Assembly (NCBI RefSeq): GCF_000317065.1
Contig: NC_019701.1
Location: forward strand, 2,013,001-2,077,000
Direction: 5' to 3'
Source: Pseudanabaena sp. PCC 7367
GTDB taxonomy: Bacteria > Cyanobacteriota > Cyanobacteriia > Pseudanabaenales > Pseudanabaenaceae
DNA length: 64,000 bases
The notes below the pieces were generated by a model, which made no database searches, was not told where the DNA came from, and was given only the letters and a program-made list of their open reading frames with translations. Below, one piece after another: positions 1 to 10,027 of the stretch (positions are counted from its first letter, which is position 1; every line of letters starts with the position of its first letter). The translations under genes and the position numbers were made by a program.

Positions 1-1068
1 ATGACTACTTGTGTAGTGGAGGTAATCGATCGAGAGCCAAAAGAGTCAGTAATTTTCCTCTATCAAGAGCAAGCAATTTCCACCAAACTAGAACAACCCT
101 ATCGGCAGCGTTTCTTACGCATTGCGCCCAGCAAAGATGGCAAGCAAGTAGAGTCGCGGTCTTTTCGTCCTGCTGTCAGCGATCGTTGGATTGGTCTATG
201 TAATCGGGAGCCAGAGGCTAGACAGGTATCGCAAGCGGAACTAGGCGAGGCACTATGCAGCGTTTTCTTGAGTTTAGATGCTGAGCGCGATCAGTACGGC
301 AATTACTATCGATACATAGGCTCCACTCCCCCTGAAGGTTGCCCAACTAATTTTCGGGGTGCGGTCAAAATCACCAATAAAATTCTGCTCACTGATGGGG
401 AGATGGAAACCTGGGATCGCGGTTTTGATGCTTCCGGTAAGCAGGTTTGGGGCGCAGATGACAGCAGCTATAAGTTTAAAGATATCAATCCAGCCAGTCA
501 GGATGCGCAACTGAATCAGATCGCGGCAATGTTGAGCGGTAAGTTTAATAATGCGGAACAGCAGCAAAGTGATCCAACTTTTCTGCCAGTGCGGTTCAAT
601 AACTGTGTAGTGAATATTGAACCAGATGAACTTTTCCCCACCGGAACTCAGGTGATGGTCTTGGAGCAGGCCGCAAATTCACCAGAGCTGAAGTTTGCCA
701 GCCAACGTGTTGCCCATTTATATCGATTACCCGCACCTGACAACAGCTTTAGAATGGTTACCTATAAGCTAGTCGATGGCGATTTTGCTGATTTTTGCGA
801 TCGCCCTGCCTCAGGGAAAGTGCTGACTGCCACACAAATTGGCCAGCGTGAATGCCAGATCACCTATCAACAAGAAAGTGATTATTATGTTGGCACTACC
901 CCCGACAGCGGTTGCCCCAGTCAGTTTAGGGGGTCTACCTACATCACGATCGACAGTCGGCTTAGCGATAGTCAACTTGAATTCTGGGAGCGTTGGTATG
1001 ATGGACGAAGTCGCCAAGTAGCAGGTTCAGAGTCCGGCTTTTATATCTACAAACCAGTTGAGCCTTAA
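1..1068 (+). CDS. CpcT/CpeT-like protein with two tandem domains (5' end outside window)
   Basis: The open frame is already running at base 1, so the ATG there is probably internal. The product contains two copies of a CpcT/CpeT-like chromophore lyase fold. The first (about residues 1-160) has a PYRQRFLRI segment, a GCPTNFRG core and WDRGFDASGKQVWG. The second (about 170-355) starts with LNQIAAMLSGKFNN and repeats GCPSQFRG and WERWYDGRSRQVAG. CpcT-family proteins attach bilins to phycobiliprotein beta subunits and normally have one domain of about 200 residues. The first copy lacks the opening helix that the second shows, so roughly 40-60 residues should lie upstream. No phycobilisome genes are visible nearby. 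It could be a true lyase or a chaperone-like paralogue; bilin binding cannot be judged from sequence alone. Confidence 0.75.
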   Translation: MTTCVVEVIDREPKESVIFLYQEQAISTKLEQPYRQRFLRIAPSKDGKQVESRSFRPAVSDRWIGLCNREPEARQVSQAELGEALCSVFLSLDAERDQYGNYYRYIGSTPPEGCPTNFRGAVKITNKILLTDGEMETWDRGFDASGKQVWGADDSSYKFKDINPASQDAQLNQIAAMLSGKFNNAEQQQSDPTFLPVRFNNCVVNIEPDELFPTGTQVMVLEQAANSPELKFASQRVAHLYRLPAPDNSFRMVTYKLVDGDFADFCDRPASGKVLTATQIGQRECQITYQQESDYYVGTTPDSGCPSQFRGSTYITIDSRLSDSQLEFWERWYDGRSRQVAGSESGFYIYKPVEP

Positions 1069-1089
1069 GTTAAGAGCTATCTCTAGCTG

Positions 1090-1395
1090 CTACCAACGCA
1101 GTAGATTAAACTGCTCCATGTCCACCGTGTCGCGGCTACGGTAGATCGACAACACGATCGCCAAGCCCACCGCAGCTTCGGCCGCCGCCACCGTAATCAC
1201 AAATACGGCAAACACCTGACCGCGAATATTGTCGGAATCAACATAGTTGGAAAATGCCATCAAATTAAGGTTGACTGCATTCAGCATCAATTCGATCGAC
1301 ATCAACACGCGCACTGCATTACGGCTGGTGATCAGGCCATAAATACCAATGCAGAAAAGAGCGGCGGCAACGATTAGGAAAGCTTCTAAACTCAT
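1090..1395 (-). CDS. ndhE: NAD(P)H-quinone oxidoreductase subunit 4L (NdhE)
   Basis: This 101-residue membrane subunit of the thylakoid NDH-1 complex corresponds to NuoK of bacterial complex I. It takes part in proton pumping coupled to plastoquinone reduction in respiration and cyclic electron flow. Three hydrophobic helices are visible, with the conserved acidic segment [13 protein letters not shown] in the second helix and the family ending [13 protein letters not shown]. Length matches the family. It is the last gene of the ndhH-A-I-G-E block on the minus strand, 105 nt after ndhG. Confidence 0.97.
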   Translation of the reverse strand: MSLEAFLIVAAALFCIGIYGLITSRNAVRVLMSIELMLNAVNLNLMAFSNYVDSDNIRGQVFAVFVITVAAAEAAVGLAIVLSIYRSRDTVDMEQFNLLRW

Positions 1396-1500
1396 TTTAT
1401 TTCTACTTTTGCTCTGTTTTGCTCTATTTTTAAGCGTCTGCTCAGCGATGCAGAGAGATGCAATCTGGAATTTTTTAATGCTTATTTAATGCTTAAGTGA

Positions 1501-2115
1501 CTACTTGTCAGCACTGCCTGCCAACTGCTCGCGGGGGCGCTCTAACAAGGCCAAAGACTCGTCTGTCTCCGCTACTTCAGGGGTTTGGGTTGAGGCATCG
1601 GGCACAAATTCACGGCGCGCCAGAATAATCGCACCAATCAGGGCGATCAACAGCAATACCGAAGCTAGCTCAAAGGGCAACAAATAATCACTAAAGAAAT
1701 GTTGACCAATTACCACCAGGGTAGAGGGGAACTTAGCAACACTAAAGGCTGTGACCCAATCAGTGGATGTAACCGTGACACTGAGCAGGCCAAAGATCGC
1801 TAGACAGACGATCGCTGTAATGCCATTTCGCAATAGGCCAAATTGAAGTTGCTTATATTCCTCGCGTTTGTTCACCAGCATGATCGCAAACAGAATCAAA
1901 ACGTTAACCGCACCCACATAGATCAAAATCTGTGCTGCCGCTACGAAGTCAGCATTCAGCAGGATATACATGCCAGACATGGAGAAAAATACCAGCGCCA
2001 GCAAAAAGGCGGAGTAAACGATATTTTGCAGTAACACAACTCCCATCGCTGAGGCGATCATCAATGCGCACAGCACAACCAGGGATACAACTTGAACACC
2101 ATCTCCCAAATTCAT
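1501..2115 (-). CDS. ndhG: NAD(P)H-quinone oxidoreductase subunit 6 (NdhG)
   Basis: This 204-residue membrane subunit of NDH-1 is the NuoJ counterpart. Five hydrophobic segments are visible, including the conserved glycine-rich stretch AAQILIYVGAVNVLILFAI, which in this family contains the bent helix beside the proton channels. The C-terminal 40 residues are polar and rich in Glu, as is common in cyanobacterial NdhG. It lies 132 nt downstream of ndhI and 105 nt upstream of ndhE on the same strand, so one transcript is likely. Confidence 0.96.
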   Translation of the reverse strand: MNLGDGVQVVSLVVLCALMIASAMGVVLLQNIVYSAFLLALVFFSMSGMYILLNADFVAAAQILIYVGAVNVLILFAIMLVNKREEYKQLQFGLLRNGITAIVCLAIFGLLSVTVTSTDWVTAFSVAKFPSTLVVIGQHFFSDYLLPFELASVLLLIALIGAIILARREFVPDASTQTPEVAETDESLALLERPREQLAGSADK

Positions 2116-2247
2116 ATTTGGCTTGTCCTCAGCAATTTAGGCAATTTAATTTAAGTAACTCGATTTGATTTAGCTTGTCCTAGGTTACTAGGTTAAACCC
2201 AGAGGGGTTCAAAGTGCAATTGATTTAAAGCTTTTAAAGCTTTGCTC

Positions 2248-2862
2248 CTACTCAGATTCAGAGGCAGGGGGCTTGGGGTCACTCATTGCTTCATCAATGA
2301 TTTCTTCGGGGCGCTTACCGGCGCGTCGCTCAGTATGGGAAACATTATGGGGCTCCATTTCACCCTTGGGCAAATAGGCCAGTTCCCGCAATGGGGTCAC
2401 CATTGGATCTTCGGTTACCTTGGTTGGCATCCTGCCCATCGCCACGTTATCAAAATTAAGCTGATGGCGATCGTAGACGGTTAAGTCATATTCTTCCGTC
2501 ATTGATAGGCAATTAGTGGGGCAGAACTCAACGCAGTTGCCACAGAAAATACATACACCAAAGTCAATGCTGTAGCTGCGCAGCTCTTTTTTCTTGATTT
2601 CGGCATTAAATTCCCAATCGACTACGGGTAGGTTAATTGGGCAAACCCGCACGCAGACCTCGCAGGAGATGCACTTGTCAAATTCAAAGTGAATCCGACC
2701 CCGGAACCGCTCCGATGGGATCAGCTTTTCGTAAGGATATTGCACCGTAATTGGGCGGCGGCGCATGTGATCGAAGGTAACCGCCATGCCCTGGCCAATA
2801 TATTTAGCGGCTTGGCCAGCCTCTTTAACATAATCGCCAACTTGGCTTAAAAATTTCATCAT
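2248..2862 (-). CDS. ndhI: NAD(P)H-quinone oxidoreductase subunit I, 8Fe-8S ferredoxin type (NdhI)
   Basis: This 204-residue peripheral-arm subunit carries two [4Fe-4S] clusters. The two ligand motifs are plain: [12 protein letters not shown] starting at residue 64 and [12 protein letters not shown] starting at residue 104. The N-terminal amphipathic part anchors it on the membrane next to NdhA. In cyanobacterial NDH-1 it passes electrons from ferredoxin-side clusters towards NdhK and plastoquinone. Two successive ATG codons open the frame, and either can serve. It sits 122 nt after ndhA; five copies of the tetramer CTAA (2915-2934) lie in that gap. Confidence 0.97.
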   Translation of the reverse strand: MMKFLSQVGDYVKEAGQAAKYIGQGMAVTFDHMRRRPITVQYPYEKLIPSERFRGRIHFEFDKCISCEVCVRVCPINLPVVDWEFNAEIKKKELRSYSIDFGVCIFCGNCVEFCPTNCLSMTEEYDLTVYDRHQLNFDNVAMGRMPTKVTEDPMVTPLRELAYLPKGEMEPHNVSHTERRAGKRPEEIIDEAMSDPKPPASESE

Positions 2863-2984
2863 GGTTCGTACTTTTCACTCTATATCTTCCAAGGTTGGGA
2901 GCTAGAACTTAGGACTAACTAACTAACTAACTAACTTAGCGATCGCTACTATGTCGCAACTATGTAGCAAATAAATCAGCCCAA

Positions 2985-4112
2985 CTAACCGCCAAAAAAC
3001 ATGGGGAAACTCAACTTCAGCGCTGCTGTGATCAACAGATTAACTAAGCTAATCGGTAACAGGAATTTCCAGCCCAAATCCAGTAGTTGGTCGATCCGCA
3101 CCCTGGGCACAGTCCAGCGCAACAGAATCGCCAGAAAAATAAAGAAATAGGCTTTGAGCAAGGTAGCGGTAATGCCCAGGAATCCAGCAATTACTTGCCA
3201 CCAGGCTGTATCAGGGCTGATCCCCAACCACCCACCGATCGCATCAACCGGCACAGGTAACTCCCAGCCACCCAAAAAAAGCACCGCCACCAGCAAGCCA
3301 GTCAGGAGCAAGTTGGCATAGGAGCCACCATAGAACAGGGCAAATTTCATACCGGTATATTCGGTTTGATAGCCTGCCACCAGTTCTTCTTCTGCCTCTG
3401 GTAGGTCAAAGGGCATCCGCTCACATTCGGCTAAGCCCGCAATCAGAAAAATCACAAACCCGATCGGTTGCCGCCACACATTCCAGGACACAATCCCTAA
3501 GTCGGCCTGTTGGTTGACAATGTCTACGGTACTCAGGCCATTGGACATCATGGCGATCGCCAAGGCTGCCAGCGCTAGGGGAATTTCATAGCTGATCGAC
3601 TGAGCCGCAGCCCGCAGCCCACCCAGCAAAGAATACTTGTTGTTAGACGAATAACCAGCCATGAGCAAACCAATTGGTGCAATGCTGGAAACCGCAATAA
3701 TAAAGAAAATGCCCGTACCCAGATCGGAAATCAATAAATTCTGGCCAAATGGCACCACCAGAAAACAAAAGAAGATCGATATAAATACAATTACCGGGCC
3801 AAGGGTAAATAGAATCGGATCAGAGCTAGCTGAAACCACATCCTGTTTGGTGAGGAGCTTGGCCACGTCAGCGATCGGGATCAAGATCCCAAATGGTCCA
3901 GCATATTCTGGTCCAATTCGTTGTTGTGCCGCCGCTGATACCTTGCGCTCCAGCCAGGTACAGACCAATGCGCCGATCGTCACCACCAGCACGATCACCG
4001 CCATCGGGATCGGCATCCACAGAGCTTTGGCCGCGCCAGGGGTAAGCCCCATGCCAGTCAGCACCTCAATTAGTGATTGCTGTAAATCAATTCCTCCCAT
4101 TGCTGTGTCCAC
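2985..4112 (-). CDS. ndhA: NAD(P)H-quinone oxidoreductase subunit 1 (NdhA)
   Basis: This 375-residue membrane subunit corresponds to NuoH and forms part of the quinone-binding cavity. Family signatures are [51 protein letters not shown] and [20 protein letters not shown]. About eight helices are visible. The longest frame starts at a GTG (4110-4112) that shares its first G with the TAG stop of ndhH, giving the overlap TAGTG. An ATG four codons later (4098-4100) gives an N-terminus, MGGIDLQQ, closer to other cyanobacterial NdhA proteins, so the true start is uncertain. Translational coupling to ndhH is likely with either start. Confidence 0.96.
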   Translation of the reverse strand: MDTAMGGIDLQQSLIEVLTGMGLTPGAAKALWMPIPMAVIVLVVTIGALVCTWLERKVSAAAQQRIGPEYAGPFGILIPIADVAKLLTKQDVVSASSDPILFTLGPVIVFISIFFCFLVVPFGQNLLISDLGTGIFFIIAVSSIAPIGLLMAGYSSNNKYSLLGGLRAAAQSISYEIPLALAALAIAMMSNGLSTVDIVNQQADLGIVSWNVWRQPIGFVIFLIAGLAECERMPFDLPEAEEELVAGYQTEYTGMKFALFYGGSYANLLLTGLLVAVLFLGGWELPVPVDAIGGWLGISPDTAWWQVIAGFLGITATLLKAYFFIFLAILLRWTVPRVRIDQLLDLGWKFLLPISLVNLLITAALKLSFPMFFGG

Positions 4113-5293
4113 TAGCGATCCACCTCACCCATAATAATGTCAATGCTACCGAGAATGGCCATGATGTCAGCCACCTTCATTCCCCTAACCAATTGGGGCA
4201 AAACTTGCAAATTAATAAAACCAGGTGGACGAATTTTCCAGCGCCAGGGGAACAGATTATTGTCACCGATCACATATACGCCCAGCTCACCCTTGGGAGC
4301 CTCAACCCGCACATAATGTTCGCCTTCTGGCACCTTGAAGGTGGGTGAGGATTTTTTACCAATAAACTGATAGTCAAATCCATTCCATTCACTCTTAGGA
4401 CCACCCAGCACCCGTTGCGCTTCCAGGTTTTCATAGGAGCCGCCCGGTAGCTGCTTCAGGCATTGCAAAATCATCTTGGTGGATTCACGCATTTCGCGCA
4501 CCCGCACCAAATAGCGAGCCAGACAATCGCCTGCGGTTTCCCACTGCACGTCCCAATCCAGCTCATCATAAAGTTCATAGTGATCGACTTTACGCAAATC
4601 CCATTTCACGCCCGAAGACCTGAGCATTGGCCCAGACAAGCCCCAGCTAATTGCTTCTTCCCGGCTGAGGGTACCAATGCCCTCTACCCGTTTGCGAAAA
4701 ATGGGGTTATTGGTGATCAGGCGTTCATACTCGTCGATCTTGGGGATCACATAATTGCAAAAGTCCTCGCATTTATCCACCCAGCCATAGGGCAAATCCG
4801 CTGCCACGCCGCCGATCCGGAAATAGTTATGCATCATCCGCATTCCCGTTGCTGCCTCGAACAGATCGTAGATCATCTCCCGTTCACGGAACACATAGAA
4901 AAATGGGGTCTGCGCACCAATATCAGCCACAAATGTACCTAACCAGAGTAAGTGGGAAGCGATCCGACTTAGCTCCAGCATAATCATGCGAATGTAGCTT
5001 GCCCGCCGGGGCACAGACACATCGGCCAGTTTTTCTGGCGCATTAACTGTAATCGCTTCGGTGAACATGGTGGCTAAATAATCCCACCGGGTCACGTAGG
5101 GCAAATATTGAATAATTGTGCGGTTCTCGGCAATCTTCTCCATGGAGCGGTGCAGGTAGCCAAGCACTGGTTCACAGTCAACTACATTTTCCCCGTCCAG
5201 GGTCACTAAAAGCCTCAATACACCGTGCATGGAGGGGTGATGAGGCCCCATATTAATGACCATGCGTTCGGCTTTGGTTTCGATCATTGGCAT
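4112..5293 (-). CDS. ndhH: NAD(P)H-quinone oxidoreductase subunit H, 49 kDa type (NdhH)
   Basis: This 393-residue peripheral subunit is the NuoD counterpart, which shapes the plastoquinone-binding site together with NdhK and NdhA. The opening [18 protein letters not shown], the [19 protein letters not shown] segment and [14 protein letters not shown] are diagnostic. Length is normal (about 394 in cyanobacteria). It is the first gene of the ndhH-A-I-G-E block. In Synechocystis 6803 ndhH is separate from ndhA-I-G-E; here it directly precedes ndhA with a one-base overlap, as in plastid genomes. Confidence 0.97.
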   Translation of the reverse strand: MPMIETKAERMVINMGPHHPSMHGVLRLLVTLDGENVVDCEPVLGYLHRSMEKIAENRTIIQYLPYVTRWDYLATMFTEAITVNAPEKLADVSVPRRASYIRMIMLELSRIASHLLWLGTFVADIGAQTPFFYVFREREMIYDLFEAATGMRMMHNYFRIGGVAADLPYGWVDKCEDFCNYVIPKIDEYERLITNNPIFRKRVEGIGTLSREEAISWGLSGPMLRSSGVKWDLRKVDHYELYDELDWDVQWETAGDCLARYLVRVREMRESTKMILQCLKQLPGGSYENLEAQRVLGGPKSEWNGFDYQFIGKKSSPTFKVPEGEHYVRVEAPKGELGVYVIGDNNLFPWRWKIRPPGFINLQVLPQLVRGMKVADIMAILGSIDIIMGEVDR

Positions 5294-6025
5294 GTTTGCG
5301 ATCGCCCCTATTGAACTCTACTTTCTAATACTGTTACTACTAATACTGTTAAATTTTGTACTTTTGGATCTTGGTGTTTTGATCTGAAGTATTTTAATCC
5401 AATCAATCTAATCAATCTAAATTAAGCAACGGTTGACTCAACTAATGTATTCTAAGCCCGCCAGGAGCATCGTAGCTAAAAACTTTAAACCTAAATCTAA
5501 AGTTTTGGCTTTTGGTTTAGCCCCTTAGGAAAACTAAGACCAAATTCACAACCCTTTAATGCAACTTGCCCATGTAGCTTGTCCGTGCAACTTGTCCCAT
5601 AGATCAAGCCCAAAAATTGGCCTAAAACTAAGCATCATGACTTAGCAATTGATGCGGTTGGCAACCTTGGCAGCAGAAATGATTATTAGTCCTAAAACTA
5701 GCTACTGGTTAACATTTCCTAGTATATCTTCACATGAAATGTGGGCGCTACCAATTTTACTTATCATGCCAATACATAAACTTAACTCTATATTAAACTA
5801 GCATAACCTCGATCAAAACTTATGACTTCTGTTCCACTTGGAGCTAAGCCCCAATTAACCTAACGATCGCATAATCATTTATTAAGTGATCGCGGTCACG
5901 CCTCCATTGATCCGCAATCACCAATAGCTAGAGTTGCTTGTCACTTCTAAATAGGGCTAAACCAGCCATACTAATTCCTGTAGACGACCTTTAAACCATA
6001 ATAAGCCGAGTTTTAAATCCCTGCC
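5294..6025. other. Intergenic region upstream of ndhH
   Basis: This 732-bp AT-rich spacer separates two divergent transcription units and should hold the promoter of the ndh block. I read both strands for small genes and found only short frames (under 30 codons) without recognisable products. A short direct repeat, AATCAATCTA, occurs near 5400 and recurs near 6530. No tRNA or convincing terminator was seen. Confidence 0.6.
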
Positions 6026-6370
6026 ATGATGCTCATATCTCTTACGGATTACGAATTAGTCGATATCATTACGCCCCTTGGTATTGAACAAGCGATCGAT
6101 TATTTAGGGCAGTTATTTTTGCCTGCTGAGACTTATAAAAACTCAGATGATGCAATTAATGCCTGCCGTGCTGACCTGGAGTCGGGCTTATTTTCGATCG
6201 TAGTTCAAGAACCAAATCAGGTCAGGATCTGGTGTCCGATTCCGCGTCAAATGCAAACTGAATTACTAGATCTAAACATAGCCAAACTGATTAAAGAAAT
6301 AGATAGAGAAATTAGCGTTAGGGAGGCAAATGAGGCGATCGCGGCTGATTCCTATCACCTGGCCGCATAG
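6026..6370 (+). CDS. Hypothetical protein, 114 aa
   Basis: I do not recognise this product. It is a soluble, acidic, probably alpha-helical protein of 114 residues with no membrane segment or metal motif. The N-terminus (LTDYELVDIITPLGIEQAID) and the C-terminal EIDREISVREANEAIA look like ordered helices. Codon use is like that of neighbouring core genes and the frame contains GCGATCGC-type words, which supports a real gene. Two adjacent ATG codons (6026, 6029) open it; no clear ribosome-binding site precedes them. It stands alone between two large spacers. Confidence 0.6.
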   Translation: MMLISLTDYELVDIITPLGIEQAIDYLGQLFLPAETYKNSDDAINACRADLESGLFSIVVQEPNQVRIWCPIPRQMQTELLDLNIAKLIKEIDREISVREANEAIAADSYHLAA

Positions 6371-7161
6371 GATGGCTTGAGCAACATAATTAAAAACCAA
6401 ATAAATTAGTTAATCCATATAGTTTTAATAGTTCTAGGAAAAAGCATTAATTAACTAAAACAACTAAGCCAACTCAGGTCTGGTTAATTAGAGCAAATTC
6501 TTGAGTGAATTTTTTGAGGACACCGATAAGATCAATCTAATCAATCTAACAGCTAGTTTATAAATATAATATTTAGATCTTAATCGGATCGCGCTGGTTT
6601 TTGGGTTTGAATTACTTGGGCTAAGGGTGCTGATTATTATGGATCTTCTATGAGCTAGCCAGGAGTTGCCCTACAATCAAATAAGGGAGTTGGGGCAACT
6701 TGGGTGCAGGTGATGCGGATTTCGTATTTAAGTTAATCAATTTATGATTACTCTGGCACTAGTATTTAGATTCATATTTTAGATCTATTAGATCTAAGGG
6801 AAAAGTGCTGGCCAGGAATAAACATAGTTTGCGGACCAGCTAGCAGTTTTTGCTAAGAGTTAAGCGTTAGATATATCCAGCATCAACAAGGTTTCTATCT
6901 AAATATTATTATATTAATATTATTATATTATTTAGGATTTTCTTGGTAATTACAGGTGGTATTTGAAATATCTACATTGTGTGTACTGAGTTAAGGTGCA
7001 ATCTAAATTAACAAATAATTAGAGCTTAACCAGGGTCTAATTATTGCTAGGAATAATCCATAAGAAGCCAAATTGATTAGGGCAGGCGAGTTAAAGTCTA
7101 TAACTGCTGTTAGAAAACCACAGAGTAACTGCGATCGCAATTTGGAGGCACTGAAGGCTTG
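6371..7161. other. Intergenic region, AT-rich
   Basis: This is about 790 bp with no convincing gene on either strand. It holds an AT-only tract around 6900-6935 (repeats of TATTATAT type) and the hexamer repeat AGATCTATTAGATCTA near 6780. The sequence just before the next gene has a good ribosome-binding site, GGAGG at 7144-7148. Confidence 0.55.
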
Positions 7162-8550
7162 ATGGCTGATGGAAAAGATTACACGCGCTGCCTAGACAAA
7201 TTAATTTGGGCAACCAGGCAACTTGGCGGTACCGCCGATAACGATCGGTTGGCCAAGACTGCCAATCTGATTATTCAGGCCATGACTGGCCCCTGGCGCT
7301 ACTTTCACACGCCCAATCATATCTTTGAGGTGGGTGAGGGTGGTGATGCGATCGAAATTCTGGCGGCATTATTCCATGATTTAGTCTATGTCCAGGTTGA
7401 TCAGGGGGTGAGCGTCAATATTGGTCGGTTTATTGCCCCATTTATCCACGAGGAAAATGGTCAACTGGTCATCAACGATCGCCAGGATCTACCCGCCGAT
7501 CGCATGTTTGAGATGGTATTGCAGATTTTTAACTTTTCGCCATCGCAACCCTTGCAGCCCACCGCTGGCCAAAATGAGTTTTTGAGTGCGGTGATCTGTG
7601 CGAAGTGCCTGGAAACCTCGTTGGCGGAAAAGGTAATTGCCGCGATCGCCGCTTGTATTGAAATGACGATTCCGTTTCGGCCCAAATTTGCCGATGGCAC
7701 CTCGGTTGGTGATGCTTTGCTGGTCAGGATGCGCCAAGTTAACAAGGGTTTCTACCTGGGTTACACCGATGCCGATTTAGAAGCATTGGTGTTGCGATCG
7801 GTACGATTGGCCAATCGGGATGTGGAAAACTTTGCCAATCCCAATGCCTCTCATTTCCTGAATAACACCTGGAATTTATTGCCAGAGACAAATCACGATC
7901 TCAAGTATGTCAATTCCTATACGGTGCATGGCTATCGGCGATCGCTCCAAAAAATGGAGGGCTTTTTGAGTTTTCTGGAGCCAGAGCGGGTATTTCAGCA
8001 ATTTGCCGGCTATCCTGACGCGCAAACCTACCAGGGGCTAATCGATCGCACCAGGCGGAATATTGAAGTGGGCAAGCTTTATTTGGGCAGTAAACTCACC
8101 TCAATTACAGTCCTGGAAGCACTTTCGCTGAGGATTGGCCATAACACACCAATTTCTACCATGATGGGGGAACTGCCCACGCCAGAAAATCCAGATAACT
8201 ACAGTCTGGAGCAGTTTTTGCCCTATGTGCATAATTCTCATGAACCAGAAACAGACCTAGAGCTTGAGGTTCTAACATTATTAGAAAAAGGACGTACCCT
8301 CGATTCGTCCTATGACATCCGGCATTCCCCTGTGGCCACCTTTATGGTGAAGCGGCTGGGTTTCCGCGAGATTCGTCGCCTGATTTTAAAATGCAAAGAC
8401 TTTTTTGCAGAGAATGCTTCGGCGGAGGAGTTTCTTGGTGATTGCGATCCCTTTATTGTCGAGAGTGTCAGTGCGGGAGTTTTGCAGTTATTTGAAACTA
8501 GAAAGGCTTCTTTACAAGGGCTTTCGCCTTCTCAGGTGATTTCTGCTTAA
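7162..8550 (+). CDS. HD-superfamily phosphohydrolase-like protein
   Basis: The first part of this 462-residue protein resembles the predicted metal-dependent HD phosphohydrolases of the COG4339 type. It has a YFHTPNHIFEV segment followed by AALFHDLVY, where the His-Asp pair is the metal-binding doublet. The C-terminal half (about residues 240-460) has no motif I can name. Substrate is unknown. A TTG at 7159 and an ATG at 7162 are adjacent; GGAGG at 7144-7148 serves both, and I chose ATG. Base composition and GCGATCGC content are typical of the chromosome. The gene is monocistronic by spacing. Confidence 0.7.
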   Translation: MADGKDYTRCLDKLIWATRQLGGTADNDRLAKTANLIIQAMTGPWRYFHTPNHIFEVGEGGDAIEILAALFHDLVYVQVDQGVSVNIGRFIAPFIHEENGQLVINDRQDLPADRMFEMVLQIFNFSPSQPLQPTAGQNEFLSAVICAKCLETSLAEKVIAAIAACIEMTIPFRPKFADGTSVGDALLVRMRQVNKGFYLGYTDADLEALVLRSVRLANRDVENFANPNASHFLNNTWNLLPETNHDLKYVNSYTVHGYRRSLQKMEGFLSFLEPERVFQQFAGYPDAQTYQGLIDRTRRNIEVGKLYLGSKLTSITVLEALSLRIGHNTPISTMMGELPTPENPDNYSLEQFLPYVHNSHEPETDLELEVLTLLEKGRTLDSSYDIRHSPVATFMVKRLGFREIRRLILKCKDFFAENASAEEFLGDCDPFIVESVSAGVLQLFETRKASLQGLSPSQVISA

Positions 8551-8965
8551 GATGCTCTTTTGATATTTTGATATGAGTGGAGTCTGGGCGGCCTGCTGAT
8601 AGTGAATTAACGTTGATTCGATGCAAAACAATCGCTAAGGTTGTGGCAGGGATTTCAGGCGATCGCCAGTAACGACAATTTAGGGGCTTTGCACATTAGT
8701 GGGATGATTGAACGACCATGCGATCGGTCAGGCTCAAATCAAACAAGCGTTCGAGATTTTTGACGGCAACACTTCCCTTCCTTGATTATGCAATGCTAAT
8801 TTAGGCGTTATTAGGCTTTATTAAAAAGTTATCAAACTCATTTTGAATTAGCAGTATTTATTTAGTAGATCGCAGACATGTAGATATCTAACTAAAATGC
8901 TAACTATGCGGTGATTTCGATCGCCCAGCTTATAGTTAGAACAGATCAACAATTGGGCAGAAAAA
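8551..8965. other. Intergenic region between HD protein and murG
   Basis: This 415-bp spacer has no open frame with protein-like character. It contains several GCGATCGC-like words and a self-complementary AGATATCT near 8883. A murG promoter is expected here but no clear -35/-10 pair stands out. Confidence 0.5.
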
Positions 8966-10027
8966 TTGAAGAAAATTGTCCTCACTGGCGGTGGTACAGC
9001 CGGACATGTCACCCCAAATATTGCCTTAATTAGTCAGCTAGAGGCCGAAAACTGGCAAATTGAATATATTGGCTCCGATCGCGGCATCGAGCGGCAATTG
9101 ATCCAGGCGCTAGATCTACCTTTTCATGGGATCGCCTCCGGCAAGCTAAGGCGCTATTTCGATTGGCAAAACTTTATCGATCCATTTAAGGTGTTGTGGG
9201 GGACGTTGCAAGCATTTTTCCTGCTACGCCAAATTAAGCCCAGGCTGGTTTTTTCCAAGGGTGGCTTTGTGACTGTGCCTGTGATTCTGGCCTGTTGGCT
9301 CAATCGCATTCCAGTAATTATCCATGAGTCCGATATTACGCCAGGATTAGCGAATAAGATCGCCCTGCCCTTTGCCAGTCAAATTTGTGTTACTTTTCCC
9401 GAAACCCAGCAACATTTGCCCGCCGCGATCGTAACTGGCTTGCCAATCCGTCCGGAAATTTTGCAGGGGGATAGACAGCAGGGACGCAAGATTTGTGAAT
9501 TCACGCAGGATTTGCCGGTGTTACTGGCGATCGGTGGTAGTTCAGGATCGGCGCGAATTAATCAAGCAGTGCGCGATCGCCTACCAGAGCTAACTAACCA
9601 GTTTCAGATCGTGCATAGTTGCGGCAAAGGCAACCTCGACCCAGGCTTAGCAAATATGCCCAACTACCGCCAGTTTGAATATTTAGGCACGGAACTAGCG
9701 GATATTCTGGCAATGGCCGATCTAGTTATTTCCAGGGCTGGCGCTAATTCAATCTTTGAACTTTTGGCATTGCGTAAACCCCATTTATTAATTCCCTTGC
9801 CCAGAGCTTCCAGCCGAGGCGATCAGATCTTAAATGCCAAATCTTTTCAAAAGCAAGGTTATAGTGCGGTTTTATTTGAGCAAGATTTAAACCAGACTAG
9901 TTTGCAAATGGCGATCGAGCAGCTTTGGCAACAGCGCCAGGAATATATCGATCGGATGAGCAATAGCACCGTAACGAATAGTATTGATGCGATCGTGAAG
10001 ATAATCGATCAACTAGCCAGTGAGTAA
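8966..10027 (+). CDS. murG: UDP-N-acetylglucosamine:lipid I N-acetylglucosaminyltransferase-like protein (MurG family)
   Basis: This 353-residue GT28 enzyme would add GlcNAc to lipid I on the inner face of the plasma membrane in peptidoglycan synthesis. Landmarks are the N-terminal glycine loop GGGTAGHVTPN (residues 8-18), SKGGFVTVPV, HESDITPGLANK, the UDP-binding IGGSSGSARIN and RAGANSIFELLALRKPHLLI. From memory, the combination GGGTAGHVTPN with SGKLRRYFDWQN is closer to the second MurG of Bacillus cereus-type genomes than to the usual cyanobacterial MurG. It may therefore be an extra or transferred copy. The start is TTG at 8966 (peptide MKKIVLTGG); no ATG fits. No cell-wall gene cluster surrounds it. 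Confidence 0.9.
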   Translation: MKKIVLTGGGTAGHVTPNIALISQLEAENWQIEYIGSDRGIERQLIQALDLPFHGIASGKLRRYFDWQNFIDPFKVLWGTLQAFFLLRQIKPRLVFSKGGFVTVPVILACWLNRIPVIIHESDITPGLANKIALPFASQICVTFPETQQHLPAAIVTGLPIRPEILQGDRQQGRKICEFTQDLPVLLAIGGSSGSARINQAVRDRLPELTNQFQIVHSCGKGNLDPGLANMPNYRQFEYLGTELADILAMADLVISRAGANSIFELLALRKPHLLIPLPRASSRGDQILNAKSFQKQGYSAVLFEQDLNQTSLQMAIEQLWQQRQEYIDRMSNSTVTNSIDAIVKIIDQLASE

